Source: Allopusillimonas sp008369125 (GTDB taxonomy: Bacteria > Pseudomonadota > Gammaproteobacteria > Burkholderiales > Burkholderiaceae_B). Taken from it: a stretch of DNA of 64,000 bases. The notes below the pieces were generated by a model. It was given only the letters and a program-made list of their open reading frames with translations. It was not told the DNA's origin and made no database searches. The position numbers and the translations under genes were made by a program. This document shows positions 46,927 through 56,453 of the stretch, piece by piece. The stretch is from positions 186,001-250,000 of the forward strand of contig NZ_VOAY01000005.1 in NCBI RefSeq assembly GCF_008369125.1, in the 5' to 3' direction. Within the stretch, counting starts at the first letter, position 1; every line of letters begins with the position of its first letter.

Positions 46927-48174
46927 ATGAATAATACGGAAGAGCACGTCGAAGAAACGCAATCTGAAGGCCTCATTAAAACGCCCAAACAGCTTATTGT
47001 TACCGTCATTCTGGCGTTCATCATACCGATTGCAGTAATCATTCTGCTGACACACCTCGTTGCTTCGACATCACGCGGCGGCGCAGGTTCCGACTCGCTA
47101 AGTGAAGAGGCCATTGCCAACCGCATCAAACCCGTGGCTGACTTTAGCCTGGTTGACGCCAACGCACCCAAAGAGTTCAAAACCGGTCAGCAAGTGTTCG
47201 AGTCCACCTGTACAGCCTGTCATACAGCCGGCGTAGCTGGCGCTCCCAAGTTGGGCGACAAAGAAGCCTGGGCACCCTTCATCAAAAAAGGGTACGAAGA
47301 CCTTATCCATGCAGCCATTCATGGCATAAACGCCATGCCACCCAAGGGCGGCAACCCTTCGCTGGATGACTTCGAAGTCGAGCGCGCCGTTGTATACATG
47401 GTAAACAAGTCTGGCGCTTCGTTTGACGAGCCCAAAGAACCAGCGCCTGCTGGTGACAAGGCCGAAGAAAAAGCACCCGCAGCAGCCGCTGCTGCACCCG
47501 CGCCCGCAGCGCAGAAAACTGAAGCTAAAGCCGCAGCGCCTGCCGTCGCAGCCGCGCCTGCTAAGGAAACAGCTGCCGTTGATCCTGCCGGTGAAAAGCT
47601 GTACAAATCAGTGTGTTTTGCCTGTCACGACACGGGTGTTGCCGGTGCTCCTAAATTTGGCGATAAAGACGCTTGGTCCAAGTATCTTGATACTGGCGTA
47701 GACACCATGGTGGCCAATGCTATCAAGGGCGTAGGCGCCATGCCTCCGCGCGGTGGTTCACAAGCCACCGACGAACAAATGACCGCTGCCGTCCACTATA
47801 TTGTTCACGCTGTCGACCCAAGCAAGCTTGCCGCCGCAGCTGCCCCTGCTGAAAAGCCTGCTGCGGAAAAGCCTGAAGCGAAAGCTGAAGCACCTGCCGC
47901 TGCAGCGGCACCCACCAAAGAAACTGCCGCCGTCGACCCTGCCGGTGAAAAGCTGTACAAATCGGTCTGCTTTGCCTGTCACGACACTGGCGTTGCAGGG
48001 GCCCCCAAGTTTGGCGACAAAGCCGTCTGGGCCAAGTACATTGAAACCGGCGTAGACACCATGGTAGCCAAGGCCATCAGCGGCGTGGGTGCTATGCCTC
48101 CACGTGGTGGCTCACAAGCCACCGACGAACAAATGTCCGCTGCCGTTCACTATATGGCTCAAGCTGCGCAGTAA
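46927..48174 (+). CDS. Three-haem cytochrome c with tandem c5-type domains
   Basis: A 415-residue protein. One N-terminal membrane anchor (residues about 22-45, LIVTVILAFIIPIAVIILL) is followed by three cytochrome c5-like domains with haem motifs CTACH at 95, CFACH at 230 and CFACH at 348. They are joined by Ala/Lys/Pro/Glu-rich linkers. Domains 2 and 3 are nearly identical (AGEKLYKSVCFACHDTGVAG, then MPPRGGSQATDEQM), so one arose by recent duplication. The axial Met lies in AMPP of each. It would face the periplasm and carry electrons, perhaps to a terminal oxidase. Confidence 0.9.
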   Translation: MNNTEEHVEETQSEGLIKTPKQLIVTVILAFIIPIAVIILLTHLVASTSRGGAGSDSLSEEAIANRIKPVADFSLVDANAPKEFKTGQQVFESTCTACHTAGVAGAPKLGDKEAWAPFIKKGYEDLIHAAIHGINAMPPKGGNPSLDDFEVERAVVYMVNKSGASFDEPKEPAPAGDKAEEKAPAAAAAAPAPAAQKTEAKAAAPAVAAAPAKETAAVDPAGEKLYKSVCFACHDTGVAGAPKFGDKDAWSKYLDTGVDTMVANAIKGVGAMPPRGGSQATDEQMTAAVHYIVHAVDPSKLAAAAAPAEKPAAEKPEAKAEAPAAAAAPTKETAAVDPAGEKLYKSVCFACHDTGVAGAPKFGDKAVWAKYIETGVDTMVAKAISGVGAMPPRGGSQATDEQMSAAVHYMAQAAQ

Positions 48175-48244
48175 ACGCTTCGGCGGCTTACCACTACCTG
48201 CAATGCTGGCCTTGTAGTACCACCAAAGGCCCACACCACGACAC

Positions 48245-48267
48245 ACGGCGGCTCCTGTAGCCGCCGT
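48245..48267 (+). terminator. Terminator after the cytochrome gene
   Basis: ACGGCGGCT-CCTGT-AGCCGCCGT forms a nine-pair stem followed by TTAACTTT. It ends only 14 bp before the next start codon, so the thioesterase gene must have a promoter within or just after it, or be read through. Confidence 0.65.
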
Positions 48268-48281
48268 TTAACTTTATCGTT

Positions 48282-48728
48282 ATGCTCACAGACACTTTGA
48301 CCGCTCCAGAGGCTGCTACCTTGCAGTTCGAAAAAGACACTTATTTTGGTTTTGAAGTTCCATTCATGCGCTATCTCGGCCTTCAGCCCGAGCATATAGA
48401 GCCGGGCTATGCCCGCGCACGGCTGCCCTTGAATGCAAACTTGACCAACAGCCGGGGCGATGTACATGGCGGCACCATGATGAGCGTGCTCGACTTCATT
48501 CTAAGTGCGGCCGCACGTTCACACGACCCACTCAGTTATGGAGTGGTGACTATCGACATGTCGACCCATTTTCTGAATGTGGCACGCACTGACCTCGTGT
48601 TCGAGGCGCGCCCATTGCGTCGCGGACGCAGTATTGTTTTCTGCGAAGGCAGCGTCAAAGACGCCAACGACGTAGAAGTATGTACTGCCCGAGCCGTCTT
48701 CAAGCTGGTCGCGCTCAATAAAGACTAA
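48282..48728 (+). CDS. PaaI-type hotdog thioesterase
   Basis: A 148-residue hotdog-fold protein. LNANLTNSRGDVHGGTMMSVLDFILSAAA carries the family's active-site block (N and G-HGG, with Asp in the helix), followed by GVVTIDMSTHFLNVA. Members hydrolyse acyl-CoA esters such as phenylacetyl-CoA; the substrate here is unknown. It stands alone between the cytochrome and the CoA-transferase genes. Confidence 0.85.
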   Translation: MLTDTLTAPEAATLQFEKDTYFGFEVPFMRYLGLQPEHIEPGYARARLPLNANLTNSRGDVHGGTMMSVLDFILSAAARSHDPLSYGVVTIDMSTHFLNVARTDLVFEARPLRRGRSIVFCEGSVKDANDVEVCTARAVFKLVALNKD

Positions 48729-48867
48729 GGCTTTCTGCATCCAGAGCGCTTACGCCCTCTGGTTGCAGCGCCGCTCCAGATACCTTATCTGCCGAGCTGC
48801 AGCAACATTAGCGAGACCCTTGGGCTTGGTCTAACGCAGCATACGCTGCGCACGCAGCCCAGTGTCT

Positions 48868-50100
48868 TTAGCGTTCGCGCCCTAGCAAAGTCTGTATTTC
48901 TTCTGGCGGCAAACCAAGCCAGCCGCTCAACACCTGCTCTGTATGCTCGCCCAACAGCGGCGCGGCGTGACGGTACTCGACTGGGCTTTCAGAAAGCTTT
49001 AGCGGGCTGGCGCCAACTGGTGCCTTGCCAGCCAGCGGGTGTGGCAGATGGCGCAGCATTTCTCGCGCCTTTACCTGAGGGTTGTTGTAAACCTGCTCAA
49101 TGGTATTGATTGGGCCAGCTGGCACTCCCGCGCGTTCCAGCGCCTCAAGCCAATAATCACGCGCCTGCAACTTCATGGCTTCGGTCAGCAGTGGAACCAG
49201 TGTTTCGCGATTGATCACTCGGTTAGAGTTGGTCGAAAATCGTACATCGTCGGCCAGGCCTGCGCGGCCAATGACCCCGCAATAAGCCCTGAACTGCGTG
49301 TCGTTGCCCACAGCCACGATCAAGTGCCCGTCAGCGGCCGCAAATACTTGATAAGGCACCAGGTTCTGATGGGCATTGCCTGCACGCTGTGGCGATACCC
49401 CTGAAGTCAGGTAGTTCAGGTTCTGGTTGGCCAGCATAGCCACCTGACAGTCGAGCAAGGCCATATCGACGTGTTGCCCCAAACCACTACGCCCGCGCTC
49501 ATGCAACGCAGCCATAATGCCCACAGTGGCGTACATGCCGGTCATAAGGTCAGCCACAGCCACACCAGCCTTTTGAGGGCCACCGCCGGGCAGGTCATCG
49601 CGCTCACCGGTAATACTCATTAGCCCGCCCATGCCCTGGATCATAAAATCGTACCCGGGCCGGCTGGCATACGGGCCGGTTTGCCCAAAGCCCGTAATAG
49701 AACAATAGATAAGCGCGGGGTTGATGGCCTTAATGCTTTCGTAATCCAGACCGTATTTTTTCAGGCCTCCGACCTTGAAATTTTCAACCAGAATGTCGCA
49801 CTGCAACGCAAGCTGGCGCACCAGCTCTGCACCTCGGGGGCTGGCGATGTCGAGCGCGACAGACAGCTTATTGCGATTGGCACAAGAATAGTAAGCCGCC
49901 TCTGAGGTATCGACACCTTGCGGGTCTTTCAGGTACGGGGGGCCCCACCCTCTGGTGTCGTCACCACTGCCGGGGCGCTCAATCTTGATGACCTCGGCGC
50001 CCAGATCTGCCAGATTCTGGGTACACCAGGGGCCAGCAAGAACGCGGGTGAGATCGAGTACTTTGATGCCAGTTAACGGGGCGGGGCGTGGAGACGACAT
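48868..50100 (-). CDS. Family III CoA-transferase (CaiB/BaiF, formyl-CoA transferase-like)
   Basis: A 410-residue enzyme. LTGIKVLDLTRVLAGPWCTQNLADLGAEVIKIERPG at the start, RPGYDFMIQGMGGLMSITG near residue 150 (the YD segment holds the catalytic Asp) and VADLMTGMYATVGIMAALHERGRSG are family signatures. It moves CoA between short organic acids; formyl/oxalate and succinate are common choices, but the substrate is open. The ATG at 50100 has a poor ribosome site. It is divergent from a small gene across a gap that holds a double operator-like motif. Confidence 0.88.
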   Translation of the reverse strand: MSSPRPAPLTGIKVLDLTRVLAGPWCTQNLADLGAEVIKIERPGSGDDTRGWGPPYLKDPQGVDTSEAAYYSCANRNKLSVALDIASPRGAELVRQLALQCDILVENFKVGGLKKYGLDYESIKAINPALIYCSITGFGQTGPYASRPGYDFMIQGMGGLMSITGERDDLPGGGPQKAGVAVADLMTGMYATVGIMAALHERGRSGLGQHVDMALLDCQVAMLANQNLNYLTSGVSPQRAGNAHQNLVPYQVFAAADGHLIVAVGNDTQFRAYCGVIGRAGLADDVRFSTNSNRVINRETLVPLLTEAMKLQARDYWLEALERAGVPAGPINTIEQVYNNPQVKAREMLRHLPHPLAGKAPVGASPLKLSESPVEYRHAAPLLGEHTEQVLSGWLGLPPEEIQTLLGRER

Positions 50101-50230
50101 AAATATATAGAAGTGAATAAAAGCTGCTATTTTGCCTGATTAGATCGTGCGGTGCAGCATTACGCGATTTGAGACTAGGCTAACAATGCGTGCCTTTCAG
50201 GCCACAGATCCGCTAAACCCCGTAATTACT

Positions 50231-50265
50231 AGGGTAAACCCTTGTGAGTATCTAGGGTATACCCT
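50231..50265. promoter_or_regulatory. Pair of AGGGTAWACCCT inverted repeats
   Basis: AGGGTAAACCCT (50231-50242) and AGGGTATACCCT (50254-50265) are each palindromic and start 23 bp apart, about two helical turns. TATACT overlaps the end of the second and could be a -10 box for the plus-strand small gene at 50332. They look like a cooperative repressor or activator site for that gene, the CoA-transferase gene, or both. Confidence 0.6.
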
Positions 50266-50331
50266 ATACTTGTAAAGGTCAGCACACAACATTCAGTTGT
50301 GGCGACATCTTGTAAATTGGTGAGGTCCATA

Positions 50332-50565
50332 ATGTCGGTTTCAACTCTTAACAACAGCATGCGTCTCAGCGATTCCATGGAACGCGATCTCATGATCAGC
50401 ATGCTTAGTAATGGCGAGTCGACCTCCATCACCTCATTGGCAAAATCCGTAGTGGCAGTCCTGAAAAGCGGCATAGTAACTGTGTGGGAATACACAATTG
50501 AAGTCAGCGAAGCCATGAACGAAGCCCGTGCCAAAGACGCCCGTTTTACCGGTTCACAATGGTAA
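50332..50565 (+). CDS. Small hypothetical protein
   Basis: A 77-residue protein (MSVSTLNNSMRLSDSMERDL, then SIVTVWEYTIEVSEAMNEARAKD in part). GAGG lies six bases before ATG 50332, and a clear terminator follows at 50667. The gene has a promoter-like region with two operator motifs. No family is recognised. The regular promoter, ribosome site and terminator make it a credible gene. Confidence 0.65.
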   Translation: MSVSTLNNSMRLSDSMERDLMISMLSNGESTSITSLAKSVVAVLKSGIVTVWEYTIEVSEAMNEARAKDARFTGSQW

Positions 50566-50666
50566 AAGCGGCATGACCAAAGTCGCACCGCGCGCGACGC
50601 AACGCCCAACACGGGCTGCACGCTAGACATAAGCGCGGTTTATTTGGTCAAAAGATGGAAAGCTCC

Positions 50667-50689
50667 AAGCCTGCCTTTTAGGTAGGCTT
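50667..50689 (+). terminator. Rho-independent terminator
   Basis: AAGCCTGCC-TTTTA-GGTAGGCTT, a nine-pair stem with one wobble, followed by TATTTATT. It ends the transcript of the small gene at 50332. Confidence 0.75.
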
Positions 50690-50799
50690 TATTTATTGGT
50701 GCATCCATCTCACAAATAATTGTCACCTCCTGATGCCACGCGTCGGGCAGGAGCAGGCCAAGTTATCTCGGATGAGTGTCCGCACATACTGCGGACCAA

Positions 50800-52959
50800 T
50801 CACTCTTTTGTCAGCAAGGCCTTAAGCATGCCGAGCCGCTCTTTGGGGCTCATGGCCTTGGCCTTGGGGTCTTCAGTAACCACTGGCCCGCCCAGGCCCA
50901 TTTCTTCGATAAACCGTGAAGGTTCACGCATGACATCTTCGCGGGCGCGGCGGCGTTTTTTGCACCAGCTTAAATGGAGCGTGCGGCGCGCGCGCGTAAT
51001 GCCCACATACATTAAACGCCGCTCTTCCTGGATGCGTTGCGCCAGTTCGTCTGCTGCGGTTTCCGGGTTTACGTCTTCATCGCGGCCCTGATGCGGCAAC
51101 AAGCCCTCTTCAACCCCCGCCAGATACACATGCGGGTACTCCAGCCCTTTTGAGGCGTGCAGCGTCGACAGTTTGACCGCGTCAGGGTCGTCGTCATCAC
51201 TGCGTTCGAGCATGGTGACCAGTGCAACATGCTGGGCCAGCTCGACCAACGTCAGCCCATCTTCGTCAGCCTTGCGCTTTAACCAACCTGTGAGCTCGAG
51301 CACATTTTGCCAGCGAGATTGAGCCGGCCGCTCTTCGAGAAGATCGTAAAGATGCCGTTCGTACTGAATTGCGCCCAGCAAGTCATCGATGACCAGGCCG
51401 GAGCTGTCTTCTCGCGCGCCATCAAGCCCGGCAATGGCACCAATCAGCGCATCGTCGCCCTGCAGCGGCGCATCAAGCAGGCTGGCCTGTGCAATCGGTG
51501 CAGAAATCATGTTTTTGCGCCCGGCACGCGTCTGCAATTGCTGAATGAACCTGGCAAATGTCTCTAGCGACTGAAGCTGCCTTGCCGGGAGCCTGTCGGT
51601 ATGCATAATTTCGAACACGGCAGCAAACAGCGACATCTGGCGCTCAGCAGCAAATAGGCCCAGAGCCTGCAATGTGGTCTGGCCAATGCCGCGACGCGGC
51701 GTAGTTGCCGCCCGAATAAAAGCCGGGTCATCATCATCATTGGCGATAAGGCGAATATAGGCCAGAATATCGCGGATTTCCGTTTTATCGAAGAAGCTCT
51801 GCCCGCCCGAAATGGTGTAGGGTATGCGCAGGGTGCGCAAAGTCTGCTCTAAAATACGTGCCTGGTGGTTACTGCGGTACAAAATAGCAAAGTCACGCCA
51901 CTCCGCCTGCTTTTCAAAACGCGCAGCCGAAATTCGCATGGCAATAGACTCTGCCTCTGCCTGCTCGTTATCCATGGGCGTTACCTGAATAGGCTCACCC
52001 ACACCCAGATCCGACCACAGCTTTTTGCCAAATAAATTTGGGTTCTTGCTGATCACCTGGTTGGCTGCCGACAAAATGCGCTGCACGGAGCGGTAGTTCT
52101 GCTCTAGCTTAATCACCTTCAGTGAGGGATAGTCAGTCGTAAGGTTAGCCAGGTTTTCAACCGTTGCGCCACGCCATGCGTAAATGGCCTGGTCGTCATC
52201 CCCCACTGCGGTAAACATGGCTCGCTGACCAGTCAGCGAGCGTACCAGCCGATACTGACAGACGTTTGTGTCCTGATACTCGTCGAGCAGCATGTAGTGC
52301 ACCCGCGCCTGCCAGCGCAGGCGAACTTCTTCATCGGTCTCGAGCAACATTGCCGGCAGGCGGATCAAATCATCAAAGTCCACCGATTGGTAGGCCGCAA
52401 GCGTTGCACTGTAGCTGCGATACACTTTGGCCGCCTCTGCCTCGCTAGGTGAATTCGCACTACGCTCGGCGGCATCAGGCTCCATAAGCGCGTTCTTCCA
52501 CAGCGAAATATTCTGCTGCACTGCCCGCAACCGAGCCTTGTCGGTGGTGGCAAGTAACTCCTGGATAATCGCCAGCCCGTCATTGGCGTCCAAAATCGAG
52601 AACGACGGCTTCAAATTGACATTCCGGGCTTCTTCACGCAAAAACCGCAAGCCCAGCGAGTGAAATGTACTCACTGTCAAACCCTTGGTCATTTTGGTGT
52701 CCACGAGCTGACGCACTCGCTCGCCCATCTCGCGCGCCGCTTTGTTGGTAAACGTGAGTGCAACCACCTGTCTGGCCTGATACCCGCACTCACGCAACAA
52801 ATAGGCAATTTTTTGCGTTATAACGCGCGTCTTGCCACTGCCCGCCCCGGCCAGCACCAGACAGGGGCCGTCAAGATACAGCACGGCCTCGCGCTGCATG
52901 CTGTTCATGTCGGACGCTACCGTAGAACCGCGCGCAGCAGTCATATCGGCGCCACTCAT
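50800..52959 (-). CDS. rep: ATP-dependent DNA helicase Rep
   Basis: A 719-residue superfamily 1A helicase that unwinds DNA 3' to 5' and helps replication forks pass blocks. Walker A GAGSGKTRVI, VALTFTNKAAREM, DEYQDTN, AVGDDDQAIYAWRGA, TISGGQSFFDKTEIRDILAYIRL and STLHASKGLEYPHVYL are the ordered motifs, closest to Rep rather than UvrD or PcrA. The ATG at 52959 overlaps the priA stop as ATGA, so the two replication-restart genes are translationally coupled. A longer upstream reading into priA is not used. Confidence 0.92.
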   Translation of the reverse strand: MSGADMTAARGSTVASDMNSMQREAVLYLDGPCLVLAGAGSGKTRVITQKIAYLLRECGYQARQVVALTFTNKAAREMGERVRQLVDTKMTKGLTVSTFHSLGLRFLREEARNVNLKPSFSILDANDGLAIIQELLATTDKARLRAVQQNISLWKNALMEPDAAERSANSPSEAEAAKVYRSYSATLAAYQSVDFDDLIRLPAMLLETDEEVRLRWQARVHYMLLDEYQDTNVCQYRLVRSLTGQRAMFTAVGDDDQAIYAWRGATVENLANLTTDYPSLKVIKLEQNYRSVQRILSAANQVISKNPNLFGKKLWSDLGVGEPIQVTPMDNEQAEAESIAMRISAARFEKQAEWRDFAILYRSNHQARILEQTLRTLRIPYTISGGQSFFDKTEIRDILAYIRLIANDDDDPAFIRAATTPRRGIGQTTLQALGLFAAERQMSLFAAVFEIMHTDRLPARQLQSLETFARFIQQLQTRAGRKNMISAPIAQASLLDAPLQGDDALIGAIAGLDGAREDSSGLVIDDLLGAIQYERHLYDLLEERPAQSRWQNVLELTGWLKRKADEDGLTLVELAQHVALVTMLERSDDDDPDAVKLSTLHASKGLEYPHVYLAGVEEGLLPHQGRDEDVNPETAADELAQRIQEERRLMYVGITRARRTLHLSWCKKRRRAREDVMREPSRFIEEMGLGGPVVTEDPKAKAMSPKERLGMLKALLTKE

Positions 52960-55067
52960 ATTTCGAGCGGGTCGACTTCGAGGTGATAACGCACCCGAAA
53001 GCCACGCGCAAACGCTGGCAGCACCGAACACCAGGCAGAAAGAAATTCTTGAAGAGCGCGACGGTGCGCGCTTTCAACCAGTAACTGGGCACGCTCAATG
53101 TGCGCAACGCGCACAACCCGTAACGGCACGGGGTCATAAACAGTGATGGCTGAGGCAGTAGAAAAACGCGCCGCATCTTGGTCTGGCAAGGAACGCGCCC
53201 CTTCCAGAAAGGCAAGTGCATCAGCCAGTGCCTTGCCTTCAGCGGTTAGCAAGGCCTGGTAAGCATAGGGGGGAAGCCCTACTGCCTTGCGCTCCTCAAG
53301 GCCATGACGGGCAAACCCGACATAATCATGACGTTGCAAGGCCTGGTAGACCGACTGCTCTGGGTAGTCAGTCTGGATGATGACCTCACCGCCCTTGGTG
53401 TGGCGCCCCGCCCTGCCCGCCACCTGCATAAGCTGGGAAAACAGACGTTCAGGCGCACGGAAATCTTGGGCAAACAGCATGGCATCGGCGTTAAGCACCC
53501 CCACCAGCCCAAGACGAGAGAAGTCATGCCCTTTTGCCACCATCTGCGTGCCCACCATCACATCGATCTCGCCTGCGTGCACCTTGTCAAAAAGCGCCTG
53601 CGCACTGCCCTTCAGGCGTGTGCTGTCAGCATCAATGCGGGCGATGCGCGCCTCTGGAAACAGCTCCACCAAATGCTCTTCGACCCGCTGTGTGCCGCGG
53701 CCCATGGGTTTGAGATCTTGATCACCGCAATCAGGGCACGCCACGGGTACACGCGCTTGATAACCACAATGATGGCATTGCAAAAAGTTACGTCGGGCAC
53801 CACCACGGTGCAGTACGGTATACGCCGTGCAACGCGGGCACTGACTGACCCAGCCGCAGGACGCACAATTAAGCACCGGTGCGTAACCCCGACGGTTAAG
53901 GAATATGAGAACTTGTTCGCCCGCTTCGAGACGCAACCCTACTGCCTCGATCAATTGAGGAGAAAAGCCTTCACGCATGGCCAGGCGGCGGGTATCGACG
54001 AGCCGGACGGCAGGCAGGCCGACATCGCGCGCGCGCTCTGCCAGCGTGCAGCGCAGATAATGCCCGGTTTCGGCATGGTTCCAGCTTTCAAGCGATGGCG
54101 TCGCCGACCCCAGCACCACCGGTATGCCAAGATCATTGCCACGCCATACTGAAAGGTCGCGCGCCGAGTATCGCAAGCCCTCTTGCTGCTTGTAGGAGGT
54201 GTCGTGTTCCTCATCAACGATGATGAGCCCAAGCTCGGGCATAGGGGCAAATATAGCCATCCGGGTTCCGAGGAGCACCCTGGCCTCACCGCGTTGCACC
54301 CTGACCCAGGCCCGCAAACGTTCGCCGTCAGCCAGCCCACTGTGCATGACCGCAAGCGCATCGTCCCCGCCCAACCCCGCCAGACGCATGCGCAGCGATT
54401 GCTCGAGCTGTGGAGTAAGGTTGATTTCGGGCACCAGAAACAACACCTGCTTTCCACGCGCCAGCACATGCTGGGCCACGTGCATGTAAACCTCTGTTTT
54501 GCCGCTGCCGGTCACGCCGTACAGCAGCACAGTTTTATGGCCCTGCAGCGCAGCAATTTGTGCGACGGCATCAGACTGGTTGGCATTGAGCGGCGGCGGC
54601 ACATCTGGCTGAACAGAATCTTTGCCTTTCCCGCCGGCACGCTTGTCCATGCGAGCCACAGGGCCGCCTGCCGATCGCTTGCCCTGATAGGCTCCTATGC
54701 GCCGCAAGGGGGCTGGCAGTGTCGGGAGCATGACCTCGCCCAGCGGGCGCTGGTAATACTGGGCAGCGAAAGACGCCAGCCGCAGCCAGTCAACAGGAAA
54801 AGGGGGAAGATCGTCCAGCACCTGGTCAACATCACGAACCATTGAAGCGTCGAGTGCAGGCTGATCTGGCGTATCGACAACCACACCGACCAGCTTGCGT
54901 TGGCCAAATGGAACAATAACGCGTGTGCCGATCTGAACAGGGCTTGAAGCCTTGTAGTCAAACAAGCCCTGCAGCGGAACATCGAGAGCTACACGTACCC
55001 AGCAACCCGACGCGCCATCTGTACCGGATCCGGGATGCCGCAGACTGGACGAAGAGATATCGGGCAT
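52956..55067 (-). CDS. priA: Primosomal protein N' (PriA helicase)
   Basis: A 703-residue helicase that reloads the replisome at stalled forks. N-terminal 3'-DNA-binding domain (VALDVPLQGLFDYKA, then VIVPFGQRKLVGVVV); Walker A GVTGSGKTEVY near residue 186; DEEH box near 285. Cysteines for two zinc ions occur as CASCGWVSQCPRC and CHHCGYQARVPVACPDCG near 405-445, followed by GTQMVAKGHDF and QVAGRAGR. It has the complete family order and length and is the first gene of a unit with rep. Confidence 0.94.
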   Translation of the reverse strand: MPDISSSSLRHPGSGTDGASGCWVRVALDVPLQGLFDYKASSPVQIGTRVIVPFGQRKLVGVVVDTPDQPALDASMVRDVDQVLDDLPPFPVDWLRLASFAAQYYQRPLGEVMLPTLPAPLRRIGAYQGKRSAGGPVARMDKRAGGKGKDSVQPDVPPPLNANQSDAVAQIAALQGHKTVLLYGVTGSGKTEVYMHVAQHVLARGKQVLFLVPEINLTPQLEQSLRMRLAGLGGDDALAVMHSGLADGERLRAWVRVQRGEARVLLGTRMAIFAPMPELGLIIVDEEHDTSYKQQEGLRYSARDLSVWRGNDLGIPVVLGSATPSLESWNHAETGHYLRCTLAERARDVGLPAVRLVDTRRLAMREGFSPQLIEAVGLRLEAGEQVLIFLNRRGYAPVLNCASCGWVSQCPRCTAYTVLHRGGARRNFLQCHHCGYQARVPVACPDCGDQDLKPMGRGTQRVEEHLVELFPEARIARIDADSTRLKGSAQALFDKVHAGEIDVMVGTQMVAKGHDFSRLGLVGVLNADAMLFAQDFRAPERLFSQLMQVAGRAGRHTKGGEVIIQTDYPEQSVYQALQRHDYVGFARHGLEERKAVGLPPYAYQALLTAEGKALADALAFLEGARSLPDQDAARFSTASAITVYDPVPLRVVRVAHIERAQLLVESAHRRALQEFLSAWCSVLPAFARGFRVRYHLEVDPLEI

Positions 55068-55370
55068 GAAAACTTGAAGTAAATTCTGGATCGAGATTGA
55101 AAAAGCGCGTGGCTATGCGGTTCTTGAGAACAACCTAACAGCCTGTGGATAACTTTGGGGACAAGCCGGCCGACAACCCTGGAAAAGTCAATGATCAATA
55201 TTGTAAAAAGCCGCAAAAATAATTAAAAACAAGCTTTATATCAATTAAAACAAGGCATTAGACAACACTGCAAGAAAGCAAATGAGGTTTAGTCTTTAAT
55301 TGTGCACAGCAGTGAAAACTGTGCACAACCAGAGATTGAGAGCAGTGTTAATCAGGGATATCCAGCATTT
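55068..55370. other. AT-rich intergenic region with DnaA-box-like sites
   Basis: About 300 bp between priA and hemE. TGTGGATAA at 55144-55152 is a DnaA box in reverse (TTATCCACA). An AT-rich tract spans about 55190-55300. TTGTGCACA (55300-55308) and TGTGCACAA (55320-55328) form a perfect nine-base inverted pair and differ from DnaA boxes at two positions. This is probably the priA promoter plus a hairpin past hemE; the chromosomal origin is more often near dnaA. Confidence 0.4.
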
Positions 55371-56453
55371 TCAGGCGCTATGTGTGTGCCGACCGCGGCT
55401 ATAGGTATGAACTTCATCAACCAGCGCTGACACTGCCTCTGGCGGGGTAAAACGCGAAATACCATGCCCAAAATTGAACACATGACCTCCTGCGCCCACA
55501 TCACCGAAATCATCAATAACGCGACGCACCTGGGTGCGAATGGCTGCTTCCCCCCCAAACATGGACATGGGATCAAGGTTGCCCTGCAGCGCCACTGAGT
55601 CACCCGTACGACGACGGATCTTGGCCAGGCTGGCTGTCCAGTCAAGACCGACCGCATCACAGCCCGTACTGACGATGTCTTCGATCCATTGCGCACCGCC
55701 CTTGGTAAAGAGAATGACTGGCACCCGCCGGCCTTCATTTTCGCGAATCAGGCCCTGGATAACCTTGTTGCTATAGGCCAGTGAAAACTCTTGGAAGAGG
55801 CCATCGGCCAGTACGCCACCCCAACTGTCAAAGATCATGACAGCCTGCGCACCCGCCTGGATCTGGGCATTGAGATACTGCAGTGTGGCCTGAGCGTTGA
55901 TTTCAAGGATTTTATGCAGAAGATCAGGCCGTGCATACAGCATGGTTTTGATAAGCTGATATTCTTTGGTGCCCTCGCCTTCAACCATGTAGCAGGCCAC
56001 TGTCCAGGGGCTGCCGGCAAAGCCGATAAGCGGAACTTTGCCGTCCAGCTCTTTGCGGATGAGGCTAACTGCGTCAAACACGTAGCGCAGCGAGTTAAGA
56101 TCAGGCACCTTCAACTTGCGCACATCGTCTTCGGTGCGCACAGGATGAGCAAACTTGGGTCCTTCGCCCGCAACAAAGTCTAACCCCAACCCCATGGCAT
56201 GGGGAATGGTCAAGATATCGGAAAAAAGAATGGCGGCATCGAGATCAAACCGCTGCAGTGGCTGCAAGGTAACCTCGCAGGCGTATTCGCGATTCTGGGC
56301 CAGTGCCATAAATGACCCGGCCCGCGCACGCGTTTCGTTGTATTCGGGCAAATAGCGGCCTGCCTGGCGCATTAGCCAGACAGGCGTGTAGGGAACAGGC
56401 TCGCGCAGCAAGGCGCGCAGCAGGACGTCATTTTTAAGGGCTGGAGCAGTCAC
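55371..56453 (-). CDS. hemE: Uroporphyrinogen decarboxylase
   Basis: A 360-residue cytosolic enzyme that removes four carboxyl groups from uroporphyrinogen III to give coproporphyrinogen III in haem synthesis. PVWLMRQAGRYLPEY and FSDILTIPHAMGLGLDF carry the substrate-binding Arg and Asp. GFAGSPWTVACYMVEG and HVFNFGHGI are the other family blocks. GTG 56453 is chosen because AAGGA lies five bases before and the protein then starts at the usual place; an upstream ATG would add 28 residues. Its start overlaps the end of the next gene by 20 bp. Confidence 0.94.
   Translation of the reverse strand: MTAPALKNDVLLRALLREPVPYTPVWLMRQAGRYLPEYNETRARAGSFMALAQNREYACEVTLQPLQRFDLDAAILFSDILTIPHAMGLGLDFVAGEGPKFAHPVRTEDDVRKLKVPDLNSLRYVFDAVSLIRKELDGKVPLIGFAGSPWTVACYMVEGEGTKEYQLIKTMLYARPDLLHKILEINAQATLQYLNAQIQAGAQAVMIFDSWGGVLADGLFQEFSLAYSNKVIQGLIRENEGRRVPVILFTKGGAQWIEDIVSTGCDAVGLDWTASLAKIRRRTGDSVALQGNLDPMSMFGGEAAIRTQVRRVIDDFGDVGAGGHVFNFGHGISRFTPPEAVSALVDEVHTYSRGRHTHSA

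Noticed and set aside
55068..55370. Chromosomal replication origin
   Set aside because: Only one exact DnaA box and no dnaA or other origin genes in view; reported only as a site to check.
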